Positions 9,277 through 17,966 of a DNA stretch of 64,000 bases are shown piece after piece. Source of the stretch: Mogibacterium sp. (GTDB lineage: Bacteria; Bacillota; Clostridia; Peptostreptococcales; Anaerovoracaceae); NCBI GenBank assembly GCA_017434025.1, contig JAFRGC010000013.1, forward strand, positions 46,411 to 110,410. The letters run 5' to 3'. The notes beneath the pieces are model-generated. The model was not told where the DNA came from and made no database searches. It saw only the letters and a program-made list of their open reading frames with translations. Each line of letters opens with the position of its first letter. Within the stretch, counting starts at the first letter, position 1. Position numbers and translations under genes: made by a program.

Positions 9277-10262
9277 CTGGAATTCTGTATCCTGCGCGCA
9301 AGCCTTGCGATCCCGACAGCGTTGTCACCGCTGAGTGAAGGCTTGCCGAATATGACAGCGGGGCTGTCTTTTCCGATAGATTGTAGTTTATCCTGTATGA
9401 CGGATCTGATATATGCGCTGGAAGCTACACCGCCTGCCATATACACAGTATCCGTGTGATATTCGTTTGATAATCTGTATGAAGCCGCCGCAAGAAGTGC
9501 AGCGACAGAATCGAAAAGTTCTGCCGAATAAGCCGGATAGTCTTTCTTCTCTGCTGTTCCGATCGCGCGGAGGAGCTTGGTCTCTGCACCGGACAGATTG
9601 AAATACCCATCCTTGATCTTAATGGCCGGAAGTATATGTGTGCGAATATCAGACGATCTGCTGACTTCCTCATCGAGATATGCTCCGGATGGAAAAGGAT
9701 ATCCCATCGCAACTCCGACTCTGTCGATCAGCTGGCCGATGCTGATATCCCGTGTGCCTCCGACGATCCTGAGATCATATCCGGCATCATCCATTCTGCA
9801 CAGAAGGAACTCAGTCGTACCTCCGCTCAGATGGAACATAAGAGAGTCTGAGCCTGACAGATCCCTGCTGCACGTGTCTGAATCTTCTATGACGGCTGCT
9901 GCATGTCCTTCCTGATGGGAGAATTCATGAAGAGGGATATCCAGTACTGCTGCGATTTCACGCGCGGTATTGATCCCTGCAAGGAAGCAAGGCATGTAGG
10001 AGCCTTCGACCCTGCGCGGTCTTGACGAGACTCCGATTGCTTCCACAGATCGGATATCTAATGATTTACACAGTTCTTCGATGTATTCCGGAAGACGCTG
10101 AGAATGTCTGAAGAAGGCCTCTGACTGCCTCAGGCCACGCTTGCCTTTCTCTACTTCGAGGAATTCCGAACGCTCGAAAACGACATGATTCAAGGAATCT
10201 GTAACTGCGACAGAGGTCTTGTAATTGGAAGTATCGATACCCAGATACAGGCCGGACATCAT
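9273..10262 (-). CDS. TsaD/Kae1-like ASKHA protein (peptidase M22 family paralogue)
   Basis: 329 residues. The N-terminus (LYLGIDTSNYKTSVAV) is the ASKHA phosphate-1 motif. SHQEGHAAA keeps the HxxxH metal pair seen in TsaD/Kae1, and MAGGVASSAYIRS matches the adenosine-binding region. True TsaD usually opens with an ETSCDET motif, so this is probably the shorter clostridial paralogue that sits between nusB and xseA, annotated as 'O-sialoglycoprotein endopeptidase'. Its biochemical role is not established. It starts directly after the nusB stop, with GGAG inside the nusB end, and overlaps xseA by four bases. Confidence 0.85.
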   Translation of the reverse strand: MMSGLYLGIDTSNYKTSVAVTDSLNHVVFERSEFLEVEKGKRGLRQSEAFFRHSQRLPEYIEELCKSLDIRSVEAIGVSSRPRRVEGSYMPCFLAGINTAREIAAVLDIPLHEFSHQEGHAAAVIEDSDTCSRDLSGSDSLMFHLSGGTTEFLLCRMDDAGYDLRIVGGTRDISIGQLIDRVGVAMGYPFPSGAYLDEEVSRSSDIRTHILPAIKIKDGYFNLSGAETKLLRAIGTAEKKDYPAYSAELFDSVAALLAAASYRLSNEYHTDTVYMAGGVASSAYIRSVIQDKLQSIGKDSPAVIFGKPSLSGDNAVGIARLARRIQNSR

Positions 10263-10661
10263 CTATACTCCTAATTCTCTGGCGATCTTGCTGAGTACGG
10301 AATTGACGAAAGCATAGGATTTCTCATCGCCATATCTCTTGGAAAGCTCAACCGCCTCGTTGATCGATACCTTGACCGGAATGCTCTCCACGTACATCAT
10401 TTCAGCAACAGCAGTACGAAGGATCGCGAGATCGGTCTTAGCGACACGTTCCATCGTCCACTTGTCGAGATTGCGGCTGATCATGCCGTCAATTTCATTT
10501 ATATGTGCTCTGACCGCTTCAAGAGTCTGTACAGCCTGTTTCTTCTCGATGGCGTGCACGTTCTCCTCAACGGGAGAGAGTTTGGTGTAATCGAACTCTC
10601 CGTTGACGTCCATCTGGAATATTAGCTGCATCGTTTTCTCTCTGATCTTTTCTCTGTTCAT
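10263..10661 (-). CDS. nusB: Transcription antitermination factor NusB
   Basis: 132 residues, all-helical NusB. MNREKIREKTMQLIFQMD at the N-terminus, DKWTMERVAKTDLAILRTAV in the middle and SINEAVELSKRYGDEKSYAFVN near the end are the family landmarks. NusB with NusE/S10 binds boxA RNA in rRNA leader antitermination. It is 7 bases after the Asp23 gene and abuts the M22 gene. Confidence 0.97.
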   Translation of the reverse strand: MNREKIREKTMQLIFQMDVNGEFDYTKLSPVEENVHAIEKKQAVQTLEAVRAHINEIDGMISRNLDKWTMERVAKTDLAILRTAVAEMMYVESIPVKVSINEAVELSKRYGDEKSYAFVNSVLSKIARELGV

Positions 10662-10668
10662 TGACAGA

Positions 10669-10986
10669 TCACTCCTTATCTATCCCTTCGACTTTGATAT
10701 TGACAGCCTTGATATCAAGACCTGTCAGTTCGCGGATGTTGTTACGGACCTTAGTCTGTATGTCATAGCAGAGCTGAGGAATATTCACTCCGTAGTAAAC
10801 AATGATCTCGATACTGATCGTGATCTTACCGTCATCTTCCGAGATCCTTATGCTCGGATTCGGTATATCCAGTCCGAGCGCGACCTGAATGTTCTCTGTG
10901 AGGCTCGCATCAGCAAATCTGCTGACCCCACTGAACGCAAGGACTTCAGATTCTATAAATTCGATGAGCCTTGCTTCATCATTCAT
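10669..10986 (-). CDS. Asp23/Gls24 family envelope-stress protein (YloU/YqhY-like)
   Basis: 105 residues with the Asp23/Gls24 core: SGVSRFADASLTENI, ISIEIIVYYGVNIPQLCYDI and VRNNIRELTGLDIKAVNIKVEGI. Such small cytoplasmic proteins are linked to envelope or lipid homeostasis; the YqhY-type member commonly precedes nusB in Bacillota, as here. It overlaps the 3' end of the upstream CBS-domain gene by 8 bases. Confidence 0.9.
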   Translation of the reverse strand: MNDEARLIEFIESEVLAFSGVSRFADASLTENIQVALGLDIPNPSIRISEDDGKITISIEIIVYYGVNIPQLCYDIQTKVRNNIRELTGLDIKAVNIKVEGIDKE

Positions 10987-12280
10987 CTCTGTCTTCCTCT
11001 CTGTCTATGATCTCTATGCGGACCTTCTCGATACGTCTGTCCTTGACAGCAAGGATCGTGAATGAGTAATCCTCATAAGTGATCGGATCATAAACTACAT
11101 TTTCCTTAGGAATCTCACCCATAAGATCGATCAGGAATCCTCCGACAGTCTCACTTGTCTCTGATTCGAGTTCTACATCGGTTTCCTCCTCAAGATCATC
11201 AAGATAGACATTGCCGTCTACGATAAATGTAGTATCGTCAACTTTCTCGATGATACGGTCTTCTTCATCGAATTCGTCATCGATATCACCTACGATCTGT
11301 TCGATGATGTCCTCAACGGAAACGATCCCGCTGAAACCGCCGTATTCGTCGATCAGAATCGCGATATGCTGCTTCTCTTTCTGCAGTTCCCGGAACAGAG
11401 AATCGATATTCTTGGTCTCTGGAACGAAATATGCAGGTCTGAGCAGTGATCTGATGTCAACGTTGTCGAAACCTTTCTCTGTGGCATTATGGAGGTAATC
11501 CTTGAGATGAAGTATTCCGACGATATTGTCCGGATCTCCTTCATATACAGGGATCCTGGAATGCGTGAGCTCCATCAGCTCGTCAAAGTACTCTTCTCTT
11601 TTATCATCGAGATCGATCATCAGCACATCGGTCCTCGGAGTCATGATCTCGTATGCGAGCAGATCGTCAAATTCGAAGATCGAGTCGATCATTTTGCGCC
11701 CTTCTTCTTTGATCTCGCCGGATTCCTGACCTCTGTCAAGCATTGACATTACTTTGTCTTCTGAGAAATAGGAATCATCGACATCTACTTTCTTGCCGAT
11801 GATGCGCAGGATGCAGTTAGCGATCCCCCTGCAGAGCCATACCAGCGGCAATGTGATGATATAGATGAACTTCTGGAAACCGATCAGGCCGACACCTGTC
11901 GACTCACTGGACTGTGCAGCGAGTTTCTTAGGCAGAATGTCCGAGAATGCGGTATAGAAGACATAGAAGCCGATATTTGCAGCGATGAGGACAGGAAGTG
12001 TCGTCCTCGGAACGACCGCGATGTTGAAGAGCATGAACGCAGCGATGATGCTGATAAAGCTTGCTGCATGATCTGCATAGTGATATTTCGAAGGTTTTGC
12101 CAGGAATGCTGTTACCGTCTTGAGTTTGACGTTTTCCGGATCGTCTTCGAGATTCTCTTTGATGATGTTGCGGTCTATATAATCGAGAGCCCTCTTACAT
12201 GCTACGACAAGTGCGTTGATGAGCATTATCACTGCTATCAACGAAATGATCAGATATAAAGGGCAACTGTCATCAGACAT
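10979..12280 (-). CDS. Hemolysin/CorC-family (CNNM-like) membrane protein with CBS pair
   Basis: 433 residues. An N-terminal DUF21/CNNM membrane domain (about four hydrophobic segments in residues 5-165) is followed by a linker, two CBS domains (YEIMTPRTDVLMIDLDD; RIPVYEGDPDNIVGILHLKD; IAILIDEYGGFSGIVSVEDI) and a C-terminal CorC/HlyC transporter-associated domain. Family members are implicated in Mg or Co homeostasis and efflux; hemolysis is unproven for most. It is 15 bases downstream of trhP and overlaps the Asp23 gene. Confidence 0.9.
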   Translation of the reverse strand: MSDDSCPLYLIISLIAVIMLINALVVACKRALDYIDRNIIKENLEDDPENVKLKTVTAFLAKPSKYHYADHAASFISIIAAFMLFNIAVVPRTTLPVLIAANIGFYVFYTAFSDILPKKLAAQSSESTGVGLIGFQKFIYIITLPLVWLCRGIANCILRIIGKKVDVDDSYFSEDKVMSMLDRGQESGEIKEEGRKMIDSIFEFDDLLAYEIMTPRTDVLMIDLDDKREEYFDELMELTHSRIPVYEGDPDNIVGILHLKDYLHNATEKGFDNVDIRSLLRPAYFVPETKNIDSLFRELQKEKQHIAILIDEYGGFSGIVSVEDIIEQIVGDIDDEFDEEDRIIEKVDDTTFIVDGNVYLDDLEEETDVELESETSETVGGFLIDLMGEIPKENVVYDPITYEDYSFTILAVKDRRIEKVRIEIIDREEDRDE

Positions 12281-12295
12281 ATGTTCCGTTCCTTT

Positions 12296-13522
12296 CTATT
12301 TCTTCTTACGCATGATGAAATCCTCACCCGGCGTTCTGTTGAATCTTATCTTAAGGATCTGCTGTGGATGAGGCGCGGACGAGACCGGCTCGCCCTCTTC
12401 GTTATACATTTCTGTAATAGTTTCTTCATAGTAAGGTGTGCGCGGTCCGAAGATCTCGATCACATCCCCTACTGAGAATTTGTTGCGCTGTTCGACCGTT
12501 GTCAGACCAGTCACAGGATCTGTGCCTCTTACAAGACCAACGAACGAATAATCTCTGGTGTATTCACTGGTGAGATAATTCTGGTCCTTGTCAGTCGGCT
12601 TGTTATAATAGAAACCGTGCGTGAATTCTCTGTGGCTGGCTTTGCACAGCTCACTGAAATCAGCCGGGTCATATTCATAGTTGTCAGGATCTGCCAGATA
12701 CCTGTCGATCGCGGACCTGTACGCCGATACTACAGTAGCTACATAATACATGGACTTCATGCGTCCTTCGATCTTGAAGGATGTAACTCCGGCAGCAGCC
12801 AGATCAGGTATGCAGTCTATCATGCACAGATCTCTGGAATTCATGATGTAGCTGCCTCTGCCATCTTCCTCTATCGGATAATACTCTCCCGGTCTCTGTT
12901 CCTCTACGAGTGAGTATTTCCATCTGCAAGGATGAGTACAAGCACCTCTGTTCGCATCTCTTCCTGCCATGAAATTGCTCAGCAGACATCTTCCGGAATA
13001 GGAGATACACATCGCACCGTGGACGAAAGCTTCTATTTCAATTTCGTCCGGCAGCTGCGCTCTCATCTCCGCAAGTTCTCTGAGACTCATCTCTCTGGCT
13101 GCAACTACTCTGCTCACACCCTGGCTGACCCAAAATGAAGCAGTGACATAATTGGTAGTATTCGCCTGCGTCGACAGATGGATCTCAGCATCAGGGATCT
13201 GCTCTCTGATCAGCAGTAAAACGCCCGGATCTGACACGAGAAAAGCATCGATAGGAATATCCTTGATCTTGCCGATATAATCGCGCAGAAGCGGAATATC
13301 GTCGTTATGGGCATATATATTGATGGTCATATACCCCTTGCATCCGTGCTCATGTATGAAATCCATCGCATAGCGGATCTCATCGACACTGAGATTGCCG
13401 GCTCCGGCTCGGAGACTGAACATCTCTCCGCCGAAATAGACGGCATCAGCACCGTACAGTATTGCAGTTTTCAGTTTTTCGAGATCTCCGGCAGGTGCCA
13501 GGAGTTCGATATTCTTCTTCAT
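12296..13522 (-). CDS. trhP: U32-family tRNA hydroxylation protein TrhP-like
   Basis: About 408 residues. The N-terminus LLAPAGDLEKLKTAILYGADAVYFGG and the peptidase U32 signature EAFVHGAMCISYSGRC (about residues 155-170) are plain, with the following NRGACTHPCRWKY. TrhP (formerly YrrO/YegQ type) is needed for prephenate-dependent 5-hydroxylation of U34 in tRNA. Two starts are possible: ATG at 13522 (one base after the trmR stop region, used here) or ATG at 13531; neither has a clear SD, so coupling to trmR is likely. Protease activity is an old label and is not supported. Confidence 0.9.
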   Translation of the reverse strand: MKKNIELLAPAGDLEKLKTAILYGADAVYFGGEMFSLRAGAGNLSVDEIRYAMDFIHEHGCKGYMTINIYAHNDDIPLLRDYIGKIKDIPIDAFLVSDPGVLLLIREQIPDAEIHLSTQANTTNYVTASFWVSQGVSRVVAAREMSLRELAEMRAQLPDEIEIEAFVHGAMCISYSGRCLLSNFMAGRDANRGACTHPCRWKYSLVEEQRPGEYYPIEEDGRGSYIMNSRDLCMIDCIPDLAAAGVTSFKIEGRMKSMYYVATVVSAYRSAIDRYLADPDNYEYDPADFSELCKASHREFTHGFYYNKPTDKDQNYLTSEYTRDYSFVGLVRGTDPVTGLTTVEQRNKFSVGDVIEIFGPRTPYYEETITEMYNEEGEPVSSAPHPQQILKIRFNRTPGEDFIMRKKK

Positions 13523-13523
13523 A

Positions 13524-14186
13524 TCATTCATGTAATTTGATAATTGCGAGACCATCCCCGCTCGACAGAAGCGATACGGTCAGGTCTTCCCTTTCATAGA
13601 TATAATCCAGGAACTGTCTCATATACTTGACATTGGTCCTGTGGCGTTTAGCACCTTCATAACTGCGGTCCACGGTCCAGCCGTGCATCAGTATGTTATC
13701 GCATACGATGACTGCGCCCGGACGGCAGAGCTGCTCAGCTTTATCGAAGAAGTCCCTGTAGTGGCTTTTGCCTGCATCGATAAAGACAAAGTCGTATAGA
13801 TCGTCACCGGAACAGTTCTCGACCAGATCATCCAGAACATCGGCAGCATCACCTGTGCGGAAATCGATGCGCTCCCCTTCTTCATGATCATAGAACACCT
13901 GTGTGGCAACAGGTATCATTGCAGGTGCACGGTCGATCGTAGTGATGCGGGCAGCCGGAAGCTTCTTCGCAAAAAACATTGCCGAATAGCCATAGGCTGT
14001 GCCGATCTCAAGTATATGCTGAGGCTTGAGGATCTCAAGGAGGAACGACAGCAGACCTTCGGTTTCTCTGAGGATCAGCGGCACCTCATTCTCTTCGTTG
14101 TAATATCTGAGAGCCGCAAGATCATCATCGACCGGCCTGTAGAACGTACTCAGATATTCAGTGACTTTGTCGCTGGTGAAGCTCAT
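13524..14186 (-). CDS. trmR: O-methyltransferase, TrmR-like (tRNA 5-hydroxyuridine methyltransferase)
   Basis: 220 residues, class I SAM O-methyltransferase: ILEIGTAYGYSAMFFAKKLP (SAM loop), TIDRAPAMIPVA, FVFIDAGKSHYRDFFDKAE and VCDNILMHGWTVD (metal-binding DN). In Bacillus subtilis TrmR turns ho5U34 made by TrhO/TrhP into mo5U34. The immediate neighbour here is a TrhP-like gene, which supports that specific role over a generic catechol methyltransferase. It overlaps mltG by four bases (ATGA). Confidence 0.85.
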   Translation of the reverse strand: MSFTSDKVTEYLSTFYRPVDDDLAALRYYNEENEVPLILRETEGLLSFLLEILKPQHILEIGTAYGYSAMFFAKKLPAARITTIDRAPAMIPVATQVFYDHEEGERIDFRTGDAADVLDDLVENCSGDDLYDFVFIDAGKSHYRDFFDKAEQLCRPGAVIVCDNILMHGWTVDRSYEGAKRHRTNVKYMRQFLDYIYEREDLTVSLLSSGDGLAIIKLHE

Positions 14187-15229
14187 TCCCCGTCACTCTC
14201 CTCTTCTCCTGACTCCATATTCTGATTTCTGTCTTCTTTCGCCTGGTTGTATGCTTTGACCAGTTCTTCATACTCTTCTTCGCTGTCAGTATAGACGTGA
14301 GAACCATCGAGCTTATCACTCAGAACATAATATGTATATTCTGTGTCTTCCGGATACAGCGCCGCAGTGATGGATTCTCTTGACGGGCAGCAGAGCGGTA
14401 CATCAGGCAGATCCGCGTCTGATATCAGCTCCAGATTGATCCTGTTGTGAATGATCCCTGAGATCAGGGCTTTTTCCTTCTCAATGCTGGTCTCAGATTC
14501 TATCATCGAAGCAATGACAACGATCTCTCTGATACTCATATCCAGTTCTTCCGCGCGGGCTTTGTAGTCATCGTTGAAGAAGTTGCTGAATCTGTCGATC
14601 ATAGTTATCAGGATCATGGATTCGTCTGCATTGGAATTGATGACGTATTCATCCGGCAGAAGGAATCCCTCCAGCTGTTTCTCGCCCTTGATACTATGGC
14701 CTATTATCTCGATATCCTGGAAGAAATCGCTGGAAGCGGCTTTGAGGAATTTGTCCTTATCTACAAACCCGTCTCTGGAAAGCGAATCCGCTATCTGATA
14801 GATCGTGTATCCCGCAGGTATCGTAAAGCCGTTGGATGTCGTCAGGCCTTTGACCATCGTCCTGGCGATCTCAACAGTATCCATTGATGGTGACAGATAG
14901 TATGTTCCTGGCTTGAAGTCAGTAAGAAACATCAGTCTGGAAATGAATGCGAATCTGCGGGCATTATATACGATGCCTGCCTCTTCGAGTTTGGTTGCTG
15001 CATCACTGAGTTTATCTGTCTTCTCGATCGTGATATTCGTGAACCTGTTATTTGTCTTGTCAAATGGCCTCGAACAGAAGCTCAGAGAAAATAACACAGC
15101 AAAAACCACCGCTAGGATCAGAATTATGATTCTCAGCGGTTTGAGATATTTCTTGCTGCTTCCGGCAGAGGAACTGCCGGAAGCGTTGACAGTGCTCAAG
15201 TCAGTCTCCTGATTACTTGGATCTTCCAA
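14183..15229 (-). CDS. mltG: Endolytic transglycosylase MltG (YceG-like), divergent
   Basis: 348 residues: short Ser-rich cytoplasmic tail, one membrane helix (about 30-50, [18 protein letters not shown]), LysM-like region ([17 protein letters not shown]) and the catalytic YceG domain. The [10 protein letters not shown] motif near residue 242 keeps the catalytic Glu. The usual LQSDPTV, PYNTY and GLPPGPI blocks are shortened to a stretch with [13 protein letters not shown]. MltG cuts nascent glycan strands. Start is TTG (15227-15229) with AGGAG six bases upstream, inside the end of efp (17-base overlap). Confidence 0.88.
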   Translation of the reverse strand: MEDPSNQETDLSTVNASGSSSAGSSKKYLKPLRIIILILAVVFAVLFSLSFCSRPFDKTNNRFTNITIEKTDKLSDAATKLEEAGIVYNARRFAFISRLMFLTDFKPGTYYLSPSMDTVEIARTMVKGLTTSNGFTIPAGYTIYQIADSLSRDGFVDKDKFLKAASSDFFQDIEIIGHSIKGEKQLEGFLLPDEYVINSNADESMILITMIDRFSNFFNDDYKARAEELDMSIREIVVIASMIESETSIEKEKALISGIIHNRINLELISDADLPDVPLCCPSRESITAALYPEDTEYTYYVLSDKLDGSHVYTDSEEEYEELVKAYNQAKEDRNQNMESGEEESDGE

Positions 15230-15773
15230 GATATTCTCCTGTTCTGGTATCTATCTGGATCCTCTCACCTTCGTTGATGAAGATAGGAACCTGGATAACA
15301 GCTCCGGTCTCTACTGTTGCTGCCTTGGTTACGTTAGTAGCGGTATCGCCCTTGACGCCAGGCTCAGTTTCAACTACCTCGAGATCGACGAAGTTAGGAG
15401 CTTCAACTGTGAACGCGTTATCTTTGTAGAATTTGACTGTCGCGATATCATTCTCACGGATGTACTTGATAGCGTCTTCAACAAGTTCTGCGGTCAGTGG
15501 AACCTGATCATAGGTGTCCTGATCCATGAAGTAGTACAGCTCGCCGTCATTGTACAGATACTGCATCTGCTTTGTCTCGATATGAGCCTTAGGGAACTTG
15601 TCATTAGGGTTGAACGCTTCTTCTCTTGTTGCTCCGGTAAGGATGTTTCTGTACTTAGTCCTTACGAAAGCAGCACCCTTACCAGGCTTTACATGCTGGA
15701 AATCAAGTACTACATGTGGCTCTCCGTTCATCTCGAAAGTGATGCCTTTTCTGAAATCGCTTGCATAAATCAT
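15213..15773 (-). CDS. efp: Elongation factor P
   Basis: 186 residues, three-domain EF-P, which relieves ribosome stalling at polyproline. [20 protein letters not shown] holds the conserved tip loop with its Lys (KPGKGAA); [23 protein letters not shown] closes the OB domain. The SD GAGAGG precedes the ATG. A possible -10 (TATAAT at 15814-15819 on this strand) lies in the 53-base gap after ylbF, without a clear -35. The P1 peptidase at 35745-37280, with its many Pro-rich repeats, is an obvious EF-P client in this window. Confidence 0.97.
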   Translation of the reverse strand: MIYASDFRKGITFEMNGEPHVVLDFQHVKPGKGAAFVRTKYRNILTGATREEAFNPNDKFPKAHIETKQMQYLYNDGELYYFMDQDTYDQVPLTAELVEDAIKYIRENDIATVKFYKDNAFTVEAPNFVDLEVVETEPGVKGDTATNVTKAATVETGAVIQVPIFINEGERIQIDTRTGEYLGRSK

Positions 15774-15826
15774 TGTATCTACCTCTCTTATGAAATATTG
15801 TTGGTCAAATTATATTATAGCGTATT

Positions 15827-16159
15827 TTACTGCTGAAGTCCTACAGCTTCTCCGATGATCCCGAACACATCGTTCATCATGATCGTGAAAGCTGCTTCAG
15901 CCTGCATGTATCTTGCTGCAAGAGGCTTGGTCGCCAGCATTGTTCCCAGACTCTGCATTCTTGACATCATATCCTGATCAGGAGTATTCCCTGTCATCTG
16001 TGCAGTCTGCAGCTGTATCTGGAGCTGATGGAATTCAGCGAGCATCTGTGTGACATCGTTGTCCTGCTCCGCTTCTTTTCTTATCCTGTCGAATTCTTTG
16101 AATTCTCCGGATTCTCTGATTGCTCTTGCGAGATCATGAGCTTGATCGTAAACGTTCAT
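15827..16159 (-). CDS. YlbF/YmcA family protein
   Basis: 110 residues, predicted all-helical. DQAHDLARAIRESGEFKEF and the repeated amphipathic helices through ARYMQAEAAFTIMMNDVFGII match the YlbF/YmcA family, whose members (YlbF-YmcA-YaaT in Bacillus) bind and modulate RNase Y. Its position 8 bases after rnj, another RNA-decay gene, fits an RNA-turnover role, but which paralogue it is cannot be told. Confidence 0.85.
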   Translation of the reverse strand: MNVYDQAHDLARAIRESGEFKEFDRIRKEAEQDNDVTQMLAEFHQLQIQLQTAQMTGNTPDQDMMSRMQSLGTMLATKPLAARYMQAEAAFTIMMNDVFGIIGEAVGLQQ

Positions 16160-16167
16160 ATTGCCTC

Positions 16168-17949
16168 CTAAACATAAAGTATGATCGGTATTATGACAGG
16201 GCTGCGCTTGGTCTTACGATAAATGAATGACTTCATATCAGACTTGATTGTCTTCTTCAGCGAAGCCTCATCTAAAGCACCGGCATCGATACTCTTCCCT
16301 ATCGAATTGTAAACTATGTTGAGTGCTTCATCCAGCAGATCCTGATGCTCCAGCTCATAAACGAATCCAACAGTACGCATTTCCGGTACTGCCATCAGTG
16401 AGCCCGTTGCCGTATCGAGAGCAATGGCGATCGTTACGAGTCCGGACTGTGAGAGATTCTTACGGTCTTTGAGTACTGAACTGCCTACGTCGCCGATTCC
16501 GTAACCGTCGACCATGACATCTTCACCGGATGTATATTCTCTGATGATGTGAGCCATACTGCCTTCAAGCTGCAGCGCGTCACCGTTGCTCAGTAAGAAT
16601 ATATGACCGAGCGGCTGTCCAAGAGACTGTGCCAGTTTGCTGTGTTCCGCAAGATGACGGTATTCTCCATGTACCGGCATGAAGAACTTCGGTCTGAGCA
16701 GAGTATGGATCAGCTTGAGTTCCTCAGAGGAAGCATGTCCGGATACATGGACGTCCATCGATGATGCAAGTACCACTTTGACATTCTTCTCATAGAGCTG
16801 ATTGACGATCTGTGAAATGACCTTCTCATTGCCCGGTATCGGCGATGAAGAGAACACTACCACGTCATTCTTCTTGAGTTTGACCGACTTGTGGTTGTCA
16901 TATGCCATTCTTGTCAGAGCTGACATAGGCTCACCCTGAGTACCGGTCGTGATGATCGTGAGATTCCTGTCCGCAATGTCCTTGATCTCTCCCGCTTTGA
17001 CAAAAGCGGATTCGTGAATATCATCAAGGTATCCAAGCTTCTTGGCAAGCTCGAAGACATTCTCCATCGATCTGCCCGAGATCGCGATACGTCTGTTGTG
17101 CTTGATCGAAGCTTCGACAAAATACTTGATCCTGTGAACGTTGGACGCGAATGTCGCGATGATGATCCTCCGATCGGTATTGTCGAAGATCTCATCGATG
17201 GATTTGCGTACTACAGCTTCTGAAGGTGTATACCCTTCTCTCATCACATTCGTGCTGTCGCAGAGAAGCAGATCGACACCTTCATCGCCGAGCTGAGACA
17301 GTCTGTTCAGATCGATGACTTTGCCATCGAGCGGTGAATAGTCGATCTTGAAGTCTCCGGTATGTACGATGTGGCCGCCCGGGAATTTGACTGAGAATGC
17401 CATAGAATCGGCAATGCTGTGGTTAGTCTGTATCGCTTCGACTTTGAAGCTGCCGACCTTGAACACATCACCGGATCTGATCGTATGGCGCTCGCATGTC
17501 AGCCCGTGCTCCTCAAGTTTGTGTTCGATCAGTCCCATCGCAAGCGGTGAAGCATATACCGGGACGTTGATCTCTTTGAGGAGATATGGGATACCTCCGA
17601 TATGGTCTTCGTGACCGTGTGTAATGATCAGGCCTTTGACCTTGTGACTGTTCTCAATGAGATATGTGAAGTCCGGGATGACTACGTCGATGCCGAACAT
17701 CTCATATTCCGGGAAAGCAAAACCGCAGTCGATGATAAGTATCTCATCCTGACACTCGACCAGAGTACAGTTCTTGCCAATTTCCTTGAGACCGCCAAGA
17801 GGGATCACCTTGTAAGGGATGCCTCCTCTTACAGAGGATTTCCTCTTGGTGTTTTCCTGAGTCTTGCCCTTGATCTCCTTGTTCTTGCTGTTATTCTTAC
17901 CTGTCTTGTATTTTCTGTATCTGTAATTAGTTTTCTTAAGTGTAGCCAT
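16168..17949 (-). CDS. rnj: Ribonuclease J
   Basis: 593 residues. A basic N-terminal tail of about 45 residues precedes the metallo-beta-lactamase/beta-CASP core: GLKEIGKNCTLVE, THGHEDHIGGIPYLL (metal ligands), QTNHSIADSMAF, HTGDFKIDYSP, SDSTNVMREGYTPSE, SGRSMENVFELA and HVSGHASSEELK. RNase J is the 5'-3' exo/endonuclease central to Bacillota mRNA decay and rRNA maturation. It is 17 bases after leuS and 8 before ylbF. Confidence 0.96.
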   Translation of the reverse strand: MATLKKTNYRYRKYKTGKNNSKNKEIKGKTQENTKRKSSVRGGIPYKVIPLGGLKEIGKNCTLVECQDEILIIDCGFAFPEYEMFGIDVVIPDFTYLIENSHKVKGLIITHGHEDHIGGIPYLLKEINVPVYASPLAMGLIEHKLEEHGLTCERHTIRSGDVFKVGSFKVEAIQTNHSIADSMAFSVKFPGGHIVHTGDFKIDYSPLDGKVIDLNRLSQLGDEGVDLLLCDSTNVMREGYTPSEAVVRKSIDEIFDNTDRRIIIATFASNVHRIKYFVEASIKHNRRIAISGRSMENVFELAKKLGYLDDIHESAFVKAGEIKDIADRNLTIITTGTQGEPMSALTRMAYDNHKSVKLKKNDVVVFSSSPIPGNEKVISQIVNQLYEKNVKVVLASSMDVHVSGHASSEELKLIHTLLRPKFFMPVHGEYRHLAEHSKLAQSLGQPLGHIFLLSNGDALQLEGSMAHIIREYTSGEDVMVDGYGIGDVGSSVLKDRKNLSQSGLVTIAIALDTATGSLMAVPEMRTVGFVYELEHQDLLDEALNIVYNSIGKSIDAGALDEASLKKTIKSDMKSFIYRKTKRSPVIIPIILYV

Positions 17950-17966
17950 AAATATCTACAGCCGCG

